A stretch of 64,000 bases of DNA from Begonia masoniana (Eukaryota; Streptophyta; Magnoliopsida; Cucurbitales; Begoniaceae): NCBI GenBank assembly GCA_022432975.1, contig CM039509.1, forward strand, positions 26,009,432 through 26,073,431, written 5' to 3'. Under the pieces are notes generated by a model. It was given only the letters and a program-made list of their open reading frames with translations. It had not been told where the DNA came from and searched no databases. The position numbers were made by a program, and so were the translations under genes. Of this stretch, positions 56,161 through 64,000 are shown in pieces (position 1 is the stretch's first letter; each line of letters opens with the position of its first letter).

Positions 56161-57039
56161 AACAAGAAAAAGGTTTTACGAAATGAAATGAAAATGTTTT
56201 ACGAAAGTCTGACAAATGTAATGTCTGTTTAGCACGCTCCTTACTACGCATTAGGCTTATGTAGTATTGTATGATGTAGGTGACAGGTGTGAAGGTGAGA
56301 GCTTCTCTTGATGACAAGAACAGGTGGTCGACGGATGGTGCTCGGGCGAAGGGGTGTGTTTTGGCTGAAGATCCGATGGTCTGTGAAGTCGAATGGATGT
56401 GAGTTGGCCTGTTGGTTAGTAGGTCTACGTGTCGGTTTGTTTATGAAATGTTTAAGTATATGGATTAGAGGTTTTGTTAGAAACTTGTATGATAAGTCGA
56501 GTGTTGATGTATATGTATGAAAATGTTTAAGTATATGGATTAGATGCTTTGATAGAAAATGCATGAATAGTCGAGCTTTAATGTATATGTAGTGGTAGTA
56601 GATTGTTTAGAATGTAAGAGTCTTAATTTTAGAAATATATGGAACTGCTTGGGTTATTTTAACAGGTAAGGATAAGCTCGATTTTTTAGAGCGATCCATG
56701 CAGTTCGTTTTCTTGAATTGTCTGAAATTGTAGGTTATATTAGTGTCATGTTTGATGATCGAGGAATGAGTGATTTTAAGGGATTTCAACAATCCGAGAC
56801 TTCAATTTAATGGTTTAGAAGTCGAAACATTATGAGTGATATAAAAAGAAAAATTTACGTGGTTACGAGAGTTTAAGGTTAAGGTTACGTTAGGGTTAGT
56901 TTGTTTAAGGGTTTTGGGTTATGTTTAAAGTAAAAAGGAAAAAGTTTATGAGAAAATACGAGGGCTTAGGTAATGATTATGTCACGGGAAGTCCGTGGCG
57001 GCCCTGATCGGGTTGGGGTCGTCACACTTTGTCATGTCA

Positions 57040-57640
57040 CTTATGTTTGTCCATCGATTTAAGGATGGAATGCGGTCCTAAATAGAAACTTAGTTCGTAA
57101 CTTCGTCCAAAGAGTCTTCCAAAAAGTACTAAAAAATTTAGTATTTCAATCCAATAGAATGAACCGAAGGACTCCATGCATATGTACAACCTCCTTGAAG
57201 AACAAATCAAGAATGTGGCTACAATCCTACGTCTTTGACCAAGTAATAAAGAGAGCCATCTCAAAGAACCTATCCACAACCACCATGATAGATTCTTTCA
57301 TTAGTGTTGTTCGAGATAATCCAAAAACAAAGTCAATACTTACCTCAACCCAAGGGTGACTTGAAATCAGCAAAGGAAAGTAAAGTCCTTGAGGCCGCAA
57401 TAGGCTCTTGGCCTTTTTGCACACAATGCATCTCTCCTTTACCTTGTCCACGTCTTTAACTAAACGTGGCCAACATAAAATCTACTTGACAACTTCATAT
57501 GTTTTCTTTTCTTCAAAATGGCTTGCTACCCCCACCATAATCTCCTTAACTAAAGAATTGTGAAGCCCACAATTTGGTACGCAAAGTTTGTCACCTTTGA
57601 AAAAATATCCTTCAATGATGTAATAACGACAATTGGTCTT
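57040..57640 (-). pseudogene. H integrase, N-terminal and core part (broken)
   Basis: Minus strand. The zinc-binding end is readable as RCIVCKKAKSLLRPQGLYFP at about 57375-57430. The core follows with SHPWVEVSIDFVFGLSRT (first Asp), VVVDRFFEMALFI and, after a frame change, KEVVHMHGV. The expected second Asp region (about 57150) is decayed. The frame reaches the point where A was inserted. The C-terminal remainder is at 9324-9920. Confidence 0.85.
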
Positions 57641-58200
57641 CTTGTTTCATAAGTTGTACAAATGGCCGAAATCTTTATCATCCACATAAGCTCCTTTAAT
57701 CCATTTGAAACCAAAAATCTTTGTACTCAATTTGGTTAAGAGAGAACACCTTCGAGATAATGTATCAACTACTATATTTGTCTCACTCTTTTTGTACTTG
57801 ATCATGTAGAGATAACGTTCAAGGAAGTCCACCCATTTAGCAAGCCTCCTATTTAGTTTTCCTTAGGTTTTGATGTGTTTAACGGCTTAGGGATCAGTAT
57901 GGATGATGAACTCTTTGGGAAGTAAGTAGTGTTGTCACACTTCTAGATCTCTAATAATGGCAAGGAACTCTTTATCATAGTTTGAGTAGTTCATGGTAGT
58001 CCCCTTGAGCTTCTCACTAAAGGAAGCGATTGGTTTACCTTCTTGCATAATGATAATTTGTAAGCAATATGCATCACAATTCACTTTAAAGACCTTGTTG
58101 AAATCAAGTAGAACAAGAACGAGTGCATTACAAAGTATCTCTTTGATTGTTTCAAAACTATGTTGGCATGCATGATACCAATAAAATTATTTTCCATTCT
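57641..58200 (-). pseudogene. H RNase H (broken)
   Basis: The 3' part is clear: FLERYLYMIKYKKSETNIVV then DTLSRRCSLLTKLS, the end of RNase H and start of the connector, at about 57720-57830. Upstream, 57900-58190 contains decayed matches to the catalytic part (a NYDKEFLAI-like and a DCDAY-like segment by partial reading in several frames). At least three frame changes. Confidence 0.75.
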
Positions 58201-60080
58201 TGGTGCAATCGGTGATAGAAAAAATTATAAGCCATGGAAACTCCTCACTTCTAAAATACCCTTTGGAATCGCCGATCTTTAATGTTCTCAATTTTGACTT
58301 CATCCACCTCCATTCCTTGTTTAGTTATAATGAAGTTGAGGAAATGAACCATCTATTATACAAATGAATACTTCTTGAGGTTGCCAAAAAGTCTCGCCAA
58401 CCGAAGTGTGTCAAATAGTTGCCAAAGATGCTCCAAAATGTCATCAAATTATATCACTATGAAGTTCCTCAAGAAACCCTTGAGGACCACCTAACGTATA
58501 AGCCTCATGAAAGTGCTTGGAGCATTTAATAAGCCAAATGACATCACCATCCACTCATAAAGACCATAGTCTTGAATGTTGTCTTCCATTCATCATCTTC
58601 TTTCATTCAAATTTGATGATAGCCGAACTTTAGATCTATCTTGGAGAAGATAGATGCACAACTTAACTCATCTAACATGTCTTCCACTTTAGGAATTGGA
58701 AACCTATACTTTATTATAATTTGATTTATGGCTTGGCTATCCACACATATTCTCAATGTCTTATCTTTCTTTGCAACCATGACATGCTCTAACTAAGGCT
58801 TGGAATTTGAAGCACAAAACTCTTGGCAAACCAAAACTGTTTGGCTGGAAGTGTTTTTATTTCACCAATGCACAACTTCTTCAAATGAGCTGAAGTTTTA
58901 ATGCAACTTACTTTTGGTGTCATGGAAATCCTCTCCAAAAATTAGATGTTGAATTGATGTGGATGAAAAGTTATGGATGAAAGAGTGTTTGTTGGTCCGA
59001 GGAGGTACTAACAGCACCTCTCGGGATTTGGCTCCTTCTTGAAAGGAAGCACTCCAATTGGCCTTGGATGAGAGTTGAAATACAACTTTGTTGGTGATCC
59101 TCCATGCCCATGAAAGGGAAGAGGAATGCTGCAATAGAAATGGTACCAGTTTGGCTCTCCAAATCGGATACCAACAACAACAACAAAATCAGATATTACT
59201 CACCAAATGGATTGAGGACTTGATGCCTAAAAACTTCAAGGTTTAGAGGAAGGATGGTTCTTCAATTTTTGCATTCCACTAAGATAATTCAGCAGCCAAA
59301 AAGAATGGTTTAAGTACCACTTCACTTTACAAATTAGGGTTCCCAAAGAGCAGCCATAAGGAGGGAACAAAAGAGGTGTATTCGGCTAGTACACCTAGCC
59401 GAGTACATAAAGGCTTGGTCAAATTTGGCAAAGCCACTCCTCTCTCGAAATGTCACTTTCAAATGGTCCTCTCTTTCACAAAACACAACTAAAAAGAGTC
59501 CCCTAATTGCTAAGAGTGTTCGACCAAACAATAAGGAGACAAATACAACTAAAGAAATAAACAAGGTGATCAATTACACGAGTTGTTTCTAGGAAGACAA
59601 ATTCCTTCTTCCATTTTTGGGGTGGCCGAGGGATGCTCCAATGTTATCAAGTGGAAAGGCTTCTCCAAGTCTAATGCACTTGGCTCCATCCACAAGTCTT
59701 CAAATGACGCTTCATCTACAAAAAGAGCACACTCATTATTTAAAGGCTCAGTCTAGGATTTGACTCGTGATGAAGTGATGACTTCTCTTAGCAGATCAAA
59801 CCAAGAAAATAGGAACGACACATGGACTTAAGGATTCTTGGATATACCTCTTTTTGAGGAGATTGGTAACTTGTTTGTGTAACTCCTTTGTTTCTTTTAG
59901 ATTCATTCTATAGAATTGTTGATTAGAAAGTACTACTCTAGACACCAAATCAATCTGATGCTCAATTCCCTTAAGGGGAGGAAGTTCTTAAAGAAGTTCT
60001 TTGGGAAACACATCTTTATATTAATATAATAGTAACTACACTTATTCTAAAATCTCCCTTAACTCTTTTAGTCTCTCCTG
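58201..60080 (-). pseudogene. H reverse transcriptase, split by ~1 kb of foreign sequence
   Basis: The N-terminal part reads SNQQFYRMNLKETKELHKQV and YIQESLSPCVVP-like sequence at about 59800-60050. RT resumes at 58797 with VMVAKKDKTLRICVDSQAIN and KIDLKF at about 58650, then DDEWKTTFKT at about 58600. The polymerase YxDD region is unreadable. The 998 bp between the two parts are not RT. Frame changes are numerous. Confidence 0.75.
58798..59795 (-). mobile_element. Foreign insert in H RT: LTR/leader fragment of an A/B-related element
   Basis: Minus strand. The piece near 59600 reads GGAATTTGTCTTCCTAGA, identical to words in the A LTR (10117-10134). GGTATCC with a following GAGAGCC at 59145-59173 resembles the B primer-binding site. 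So 59175-59795 looks like an A/B-type LTR and 58798-59145 like its leader. No second LTR is seen and I find no clear TSD, so the copy is partial. Confidence 0.5.
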
Positions 60081-60780
60081 AGTAGCCATCATGTGAGACC
60101 TTCTTATCATATTTATGCACCCTTCGCAATAATAAGTGACTTGCACTCATAGATACCACATCACTCAGTACCTTGTCACCATATCCTCACAATAATAAGT
60201 GACTTGCACTCATAGATACCACATCACTTGGTACCTTGTCAACATATCCTCCAATTGAAAAGTTTATGCAAGCTTGCTTAGACACCTTGACATCCTCCTG
60301 ATCATTCAACCATCTCAACTTGTATGGAGGTGGATGCAAAGTGGTTTCCAACCCCCAACTTCTCCACCAAGTCCAAAGAGGCTACATTGATGCAACTACC
60401 TCCATCAATGACTAGAGAACACACTTTATCTTTGATCAAGCATTAGCTATAGAAGATATTCTCCCTTTGACACTCTCCTCTTTGATTTGTGTGGTTAATG
60501 GCCTTGATCATGAGGAGTCAACCCTCTTGAGAGTAAAAAATTTCTTGTGATTCTTCTTCTTCATTTGATTGTTCCACAACGTCATCTTCATTTTCAACTT
60601 CTTTAGTCTCCTCTCTAAGAACCATCACTCGCTTGTTAGAACATTGAGATGCAATATACCCCAATTCAAGGCAATTGAAACATTTTATATCTCTTGACTT
60701 TGGTTTTGCGATGCAATATACCCAAATTCAAGGCAATTGAAACATTTTATATTCGTTGACTTTGGTTTTGTTGCGTCTTA
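60081..60780 (-). pseudogene. H protease and zinc-knuckle region (broken, with two short tandem duplications)
   Basis: The protease active site VIDGGSCINVASLDLVEKLG is readable at about 60360-60415. The zinc knuckle reads CFNCLELGYIASQC with Tyr where the family has His, at about 60650-60690. That segment is duplicated with a 62-bp offset (60651 and 60713). A 63-bp segment is duplicated at 60127 and 60190. The 62-bp duplication would itself change the frame. Confidence 0.78.
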
Positions 60781-61146
60781 ATTCATTTTCTTCTCTTCAA
60801 TCACCTTGTTGGACACTCCTTTCAAAGCTGCAACTTTATCTTCAAACTTAGCTTGTGACTTGTATGCAATGAAAGTTTTTGATGGAAAATGAGAGCTGAC
60901 TTCTTTACCTCTCCTTTTTCTTTGCTTATCTACTTTCATAGCTAGTTGAATCACACCATCCATGGTATCAAAAGGATACAATTCCACTAGATCTCCAATT
61001 TTCCTATTTAACCCCTTAATGAATCTTGAAATGGTTTGTTCAGGTGGTTCTTCCAATCCACAATGAATCTTGGGAGTTTCAAAGTCAGTTACATAGTCTT
61101 CAACTGATAATCTTCCTTGTTTAAGATTTTGAATTTGGAAGAACAA
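60778..61146 (-). pseudogene. H gag, central part
   Basis: An open stretch of 122 codons with the capsid C-terminal pattern: QIQNLKQGRLSVEDYVTDFE, then EQTISRFIKGLNRKIGDLVE, then TMDGVIQLAMKVDKQ. This matches A gag at 15040-15240 position by position, showing H and A belong to the same lineage. The basic linker toward the zinc knuckle follows. The N-terminal half (61147-61750) is decayed. Confidence 0.85.
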
Positions 61147-61781
61147 CTTTTGCTATTTGTGACTAGAAACAAATATTCTTCTCATGAATGACTTCATCAC
61201 CCTCCGAGTCTAAATATCTTATTCTCCCTCACGCCTTCTTTCAGCCTAATTCTCCCACCATAAACTAGTTCAAGAGAAACTAATTGCAACTTCATTCTTT
61301 CCGATTAATTATGGCATTGAAATATTTTATCCACTTTTTCTACCAAATCCAAAAAATCATCACCATTACTAGAGCCTTTGAAATTAAGATTTGATACCTT
61401 CACATGTCTCGATTCATCATTAGAACCATACCTCTATCTCGAGCTAGAGAGTTCTTCAAAATCGGTTTCTACATGCTCAACCTCTATATCGAATTCATTT
61501 TGGCCGACTCTTCTTCTTGGATTGCTAAGTCTGATTATAGGTGTTAGTGTTTGAGGAGCCCTACCATGTTGGTTACTCATCTCAGGCTCTTGTTGAACCA
61601 TGTCAGTGATCCTAGTTCAGAGTTCCTCTATTTGTCCTTGCACAATAGACTCGCGATCCTTTAATGGTGGTTGCACAAGTGCTTGTTTATTTGTTGCACA
61701 ATTTTGTACAATATTTGCTCCATTCCTTTTAATCTAGTGGAGATGAAATGTCACTAAATTATTGTGGAATACATAAAAGAA
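61147..61781 (-). pseudogene. H gag N-terminal half and leader (decayed)
   Basis: Scattered gag-like words remain on the minus strand (WWEN-like near 61255, an acidic/Asn-rich start near 61380-61560) but no long open frame. The region ends at the primer-binding site. Confidence 0.55.
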
Positions 61782-61794
61782 GGCTCTAATACCA
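61782..61794 (-). promoter_or_regulatory. H primer-binding site (minus strand)
   Basis: GGCTCTAATACCA on the plus strand, TGGTATTAGAGCC on the minus strand, two bases from the right LTR. It has the same C-to-T change from the tRNA-Met complement as the PBS of A. Confidence 0.88.
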
Positions 61795-61796
61795 GA

Positions 61797-62749
61797 TGAT
61801 GCACCATCAAAATGGGAGTTGCCAATCTGTAGGAAATGTGGTATCTAGGAAGAAAATGGATGTTGTCTTTCAGAAGTTATTCTCGGCCAATTTACATTGT
61901 CTTCGGGTTATTTTGGACGGTATCAACTCCCACATGTGGGGGAAACAACCTCCAAATTACATTGTTAAATTCGCTAAGGAGAGAAAGTTTTGCCCCAAGG
62001 GATGCAAGTTGGTCCGAATAGGCACAACGTACACGCCTATTGACTTCAATGGCTTCCTTGTACAAGGAAGCTCTCCAACTTGCGTCTTTAAGAGTTTCTA
62101 CACCTTTTCTAGACTTCTACCTCTATCAAAAGAGGGAGAGAAAAGTATAGATTTAAGGAAATCTACATACACTCACAAACGACGGACTTACTTCACACAC
62201 ACACACACACACAAAAACCACCGATCGAAAGTGCTACTATTTAGGAGGGAAACTCCAACACATTTTTTGAAAGGACTCTCTAACAATTAGTTAGCGAAGA
62301 AACCTTAAAAGAGAGCTTAAATACCCCCCCGAAAAACTAGGGTTACAACCCTAAATGTTCCAAACATTACAATAACCGAAAATGCAACTATTAGGCTATT
62401 AGAAATATGTGAGTTACTAATGAACCTAACAACATATTCTAATCCACAATCTAAAATCAACTAATCATAAAATAAAGAACAATAATAGGTAGCAACATTA
62501 ATTTCTTGTGTCATATCAAACGTGTCTCTTTTGATTTGCAATTGACAAGCTTCATCCAAGGGTGATGGAAGAAACTGGGTTTAGGCATGACTCAATTTCC
62601 TTATTGTATTAAATGCTTTTCCATCTCTTGGTCTTTTAAACTAGGTGCTTTTTCCAAGCTTTCATAGAATGTGTTCCTTACAAACTAAAGAGAAATGAAA
62701 AGGTTAGAGAGCCTTTTGGCTCTAGATCTTGTGAGTTGTCCTTGTATCA
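61797..62749 (-). mobile_element. H 5' LTR (right copy)
   Basis: Begins TGATGCACCATC next to the PBS and ends CTTGTATCA. It matches 8431-9323. A dinucleotide AC run is at 62193-62214. The TSD TATTA follows at 62750. Confidence 0.85.
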
Positions 62750-62754
62750 TATTA

Positions 62755-64000
62755 AATTGTTTTGAATTTATATCATACAAAGCTTGATGTTGGCATATGT
62801 TAAGGAGGAAAAAGACTATAAATTGTAATTAAGATATATATATATATATCTCATATTTGTAACAAAGAAAATGAAATGTGATATAACATATGTTAAGGGG
62901 AGATTTCGTATAAACAACTTAGAATAACCTATGTTTGCCATCATAAAATAAGGTGAGAAATTAGCTTAAAGATAACTAAGCTTAGTTTTGTTTTGATGAT
63001 AAATATGCTATATTTGGTTAATTACTTCTAGGATTGTTTTACTGATTATTTACACATAAAAGTTGACTATCTATCATATTTAAAAATACCTTTGATAAGG
63101 GGTATTTTGTTGTGCCAATGTGCTCGTTTAAGTCCTTTTAGTAATTGCTAAAAATTCATAGGACTTGAATGATAAAACTAAAAAGAGATAAACATATCAT
63201 ATGTGTGAAAAAAAAACTATTTTTAACCTAAGAGCAACAAGTCTTGACCGGACCAGGAAGGTGTCGACCAATGAAGCACTGAAATACATTATAGATTGCT
63301 CGAACCCTCTAGCAAAGTGTCGACTGATGTGTCCTTGAATAAATTACAATAAGATCAAAGTGTTGACCGGTCTAAAGAAATGTCAACTATTGCGGTCTAC
63401 CAAAGTGTACACCGAGTTGTTTAGATTTTTCGAAAAAGCACGCAATTCCACCAAGGTGTCGACTGACTAGGTTAGGTGGTCGACTTGTACACTATTTTTC
63501 TAAAAACTTCTATAAATAGAGGAAAGCCATGCAACACAAAGCACCGAACTTGAGAATCGTAACGAAGTGCTTTCAAATTCACTTTAGAATCTTGAGTTTT
63601 GATTTTATTCCACACTCCTTGTACATTAACTTGAGACTTCTATTTGTTGAGAGAGTGTGAAATTGTGTATTCATGCTTAAACTTTCATTGTAGTTGATGT
63701 GCCAAGGAGAAGGCCTCTTACAAAAACCCAAGCCATGAATTTCACTAACATTTTTTATCATATTATAGGTCTCTTTTTCCTGGCTAATTTGAAGGAGAAT
63801 GTAAGCTCAAACTACAAAGAGAAGCCAAACATATCGGGTCCATGGAGCATAGGCATGGATTTTTGCCTAAACATCTATCAAACATTCAACACTACTCATG
63901 GGCTCAACTTCGTCCATGCTCTTTTTGATAGCTTAAAGCCCAAATCCACTGAAGACAAGACAAAGAATTTAACCCTCATTTCAATGCTATGTCCAAGAGA
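62755..64000 (+). other. Right flank of H: likely LTR/promoter sequence of an older element; no gene seen
   Basis: An AT microsatellite is at 62831-62848. Purine tracts (TTAAGGGGAGA at 62894) and TTTTGTTTTGATGATAAATATG at about 62984-63006 resemble the polypurine/LTR-start context of plant Copia elements. GTCGAC palindromes occur at 63263, 63319, 63458 and 63479, with decayed relatives between them. A TATA box (CTATAAATAGAGG) follows at 63510, then a probable transcript start region (GCCATGCAACACAAAGCACC). No frame resembles a protein. I infer an LTR promoter, but its ends are not resolved. Confidence 0.45.

Larger units (their letters stand above)
53056..57026 (+). mobile_element. S6: complete solo LTR (3971 bp) enlarged by a 16-bp satellite array
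   Basis: Begins TGTAACGCCCGGG and ends GGGTCGTCACA. The TSD CTTTG is exact (53051-53055 and 57027-57031), inside the last bases of the A 3' LTR. Landmarks: TTA microsatellite 53279-53320; hairpin 53336-53367; exon-1-like block to a donor at 53526; acceptor to 54227; 45-nt microexon 54228-54272 (GHGFWTVLGLLRTP in the shared phase); donor CAG/GTAAGT; intron from 54273; acceptors at 54839 and 56279. A segment is duplicated (54740-55140 and 56180-56585) with the array between. It is closest to S4. Confidence 0.93.
9921..57039 (+). mobile_element. A: Ty3/gypsy element, 47 kb including its nested insertions
   Basis: LTRs begin TGATGTGCCTCAAAGG at 9921 and 25174. The sequence just upstream of these two points differs (H integrase versus A internal sequence), which fixes the LTR start. 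The 5' LTR ends ACATCA at 13723 and the 3' LTR ends ATGTCA at 57039. The TSD is CTTCT (9916-9920) and CTTAT (57040-57044), one mismatch. Removing S3 leaves a 5' LTR of about 1.33 kb. Removing B and S6 leaves a 3' LTR of about 1.36 kb. The internal region encodes gag, PR, RT, RNase H and integrase in that order, all broken. Confidence 0.9.
25174..57039 (+). mobile_element. A 3' LTR, split by element B and solo LTR S6
   Basis: Pieces are 25174-26394, 52922-53055 and 57032-57039. The sequence at 52922 continues exactly where the 5' LTR predicts after TATATAAGTT, and the LTR end ATGTCA is found after S6. The piece 26040-26140 shows the intact S3 target site. Confidence 0.88.
8431..62749 (-). mobile_element. 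H: outermost Ty3/gypsy element of the nest, minus strand
   Basis: Two homologous LTRs (8431-9323 and 61797-62749) flank a broken gag-pol read on the minus strand. The candidate TSD is TATTA (8426-8430 and 62750-62754). Element A lies inside the integrase gene. The H integrase frame stops at 9920 and resumes at 57045, and the two halves abut correctly at the DGQTE motif of integrase once A and one copy of its TSD are ignored. About 44 kb of the nest therefore came later. H also carries ~1 kb of foreign sequence in RT (58798-59795). The left LTR start is degenerate (no TG), so that edge is the least certain. Confidence 0.75.

Noticed and set aside
55120..56232. Three overlapping open frames of 340-370 codons on the plus strand
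   Set aside because: They are the 16-bp satellite read in each frame. The unit has no stop on the plus strand, so openness is automatic.
13726..61794. tRNA genes at the TGGTATCAGAGC sites
   Set aside because: These are 12-14 base primer-binding sites next to LTR ends; no cloverleaf surrounds them.

Overview
The window is plant nuclear heterochromatin, almost certainly from an angiosperm and probably a eudicot. I see no host gene. Nearly every base belongs to LTR retrotransposons inserted into one another. The evidence for a plant is: Ty3/gypsy gag-pol of plant type, one of them with a C-terminal chromodomain of the Tekay/Del kind; primer-binding sites matching initiator tRNA-Met; a Cassandra TRIM whose LTRs carry 5S rRNA sequence; and very long (2.5-4 kb) LTRs beginning TGTAAC/TGTGAC and ending TTACA.

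Labels used below. Full or paired elements: H, A, B, C, D, F and Cassandra. Long single LTRs: S1 (1-1354), S2 (3863-6437), S3 (10809-13279), S4 (17296-20002), S5 (22413-24918), S6 (53056-57026). I read the boundaries from LTR ends and 5-bp target-site duplications (TSDs).

Layout. Positions 1-8430 hold the 3' part of S1, a poorly readable stretch, solo LTR S2 and a decayed ORF resembling the plant-transposon Transposase_32 domain. From 8431 to 62749 there is a single nest. H (minus strand) is the outer shell. A (plus strand, 9921-57039) sits inside the integrase of H. A was then hit by S3 in its 5' LTR, by S4 and Cassandra in an RT/RNase H segment that had already been tandemly duplicated, by S5 in its integrase, and by B and S6 in its 3' LTR. 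B (26395-52916, plus strand, a gag-bearing non-autonomous element without pol) contains C (28274-37129, minus, LARD-like) and D (38904-50891, minus, Tekay-like gag-pol). D contains a truncated LTR, F. The order H > A > B > D > F is five layers deep. 62750-64000 is the right flank of H, with a palindrome cluster upstream of a TATA box.

How the parts relate. A and B have homologous LTRs and the same 3' end module, so B may be a non-autonomous partner of an A-type element. C shares the PBS/leader region and 3' end of D, so C may depend on a D-type element. H, A and D all encode (now broken) gag, protease, RT, RNase H and integrase. No copy looks autonomous today.

Most interesting signal. At least eight divergent long-LTR families (S2-S6, C, D, F, plus the end of S1) share a hidden architecture that ordinary TE annotation does not name. 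It consists of an exon-1-like GC-rich segment, a strong splice donor, an intron, a 45-57 nt microexon, a second canonical CAG/GTAAGT donor, a 546-682 bp intron holding a family-private minisatellite, and a GTGTAG/GTGA acceptor. After the acceptor comes a short reading frame ending in an acidic peptide. In several families a perfect hairpin with different sequence but the same position precedes exon 1. This looks like a spliced small-protein leader encoded inside the LTR. It is my inference and has not been tested.
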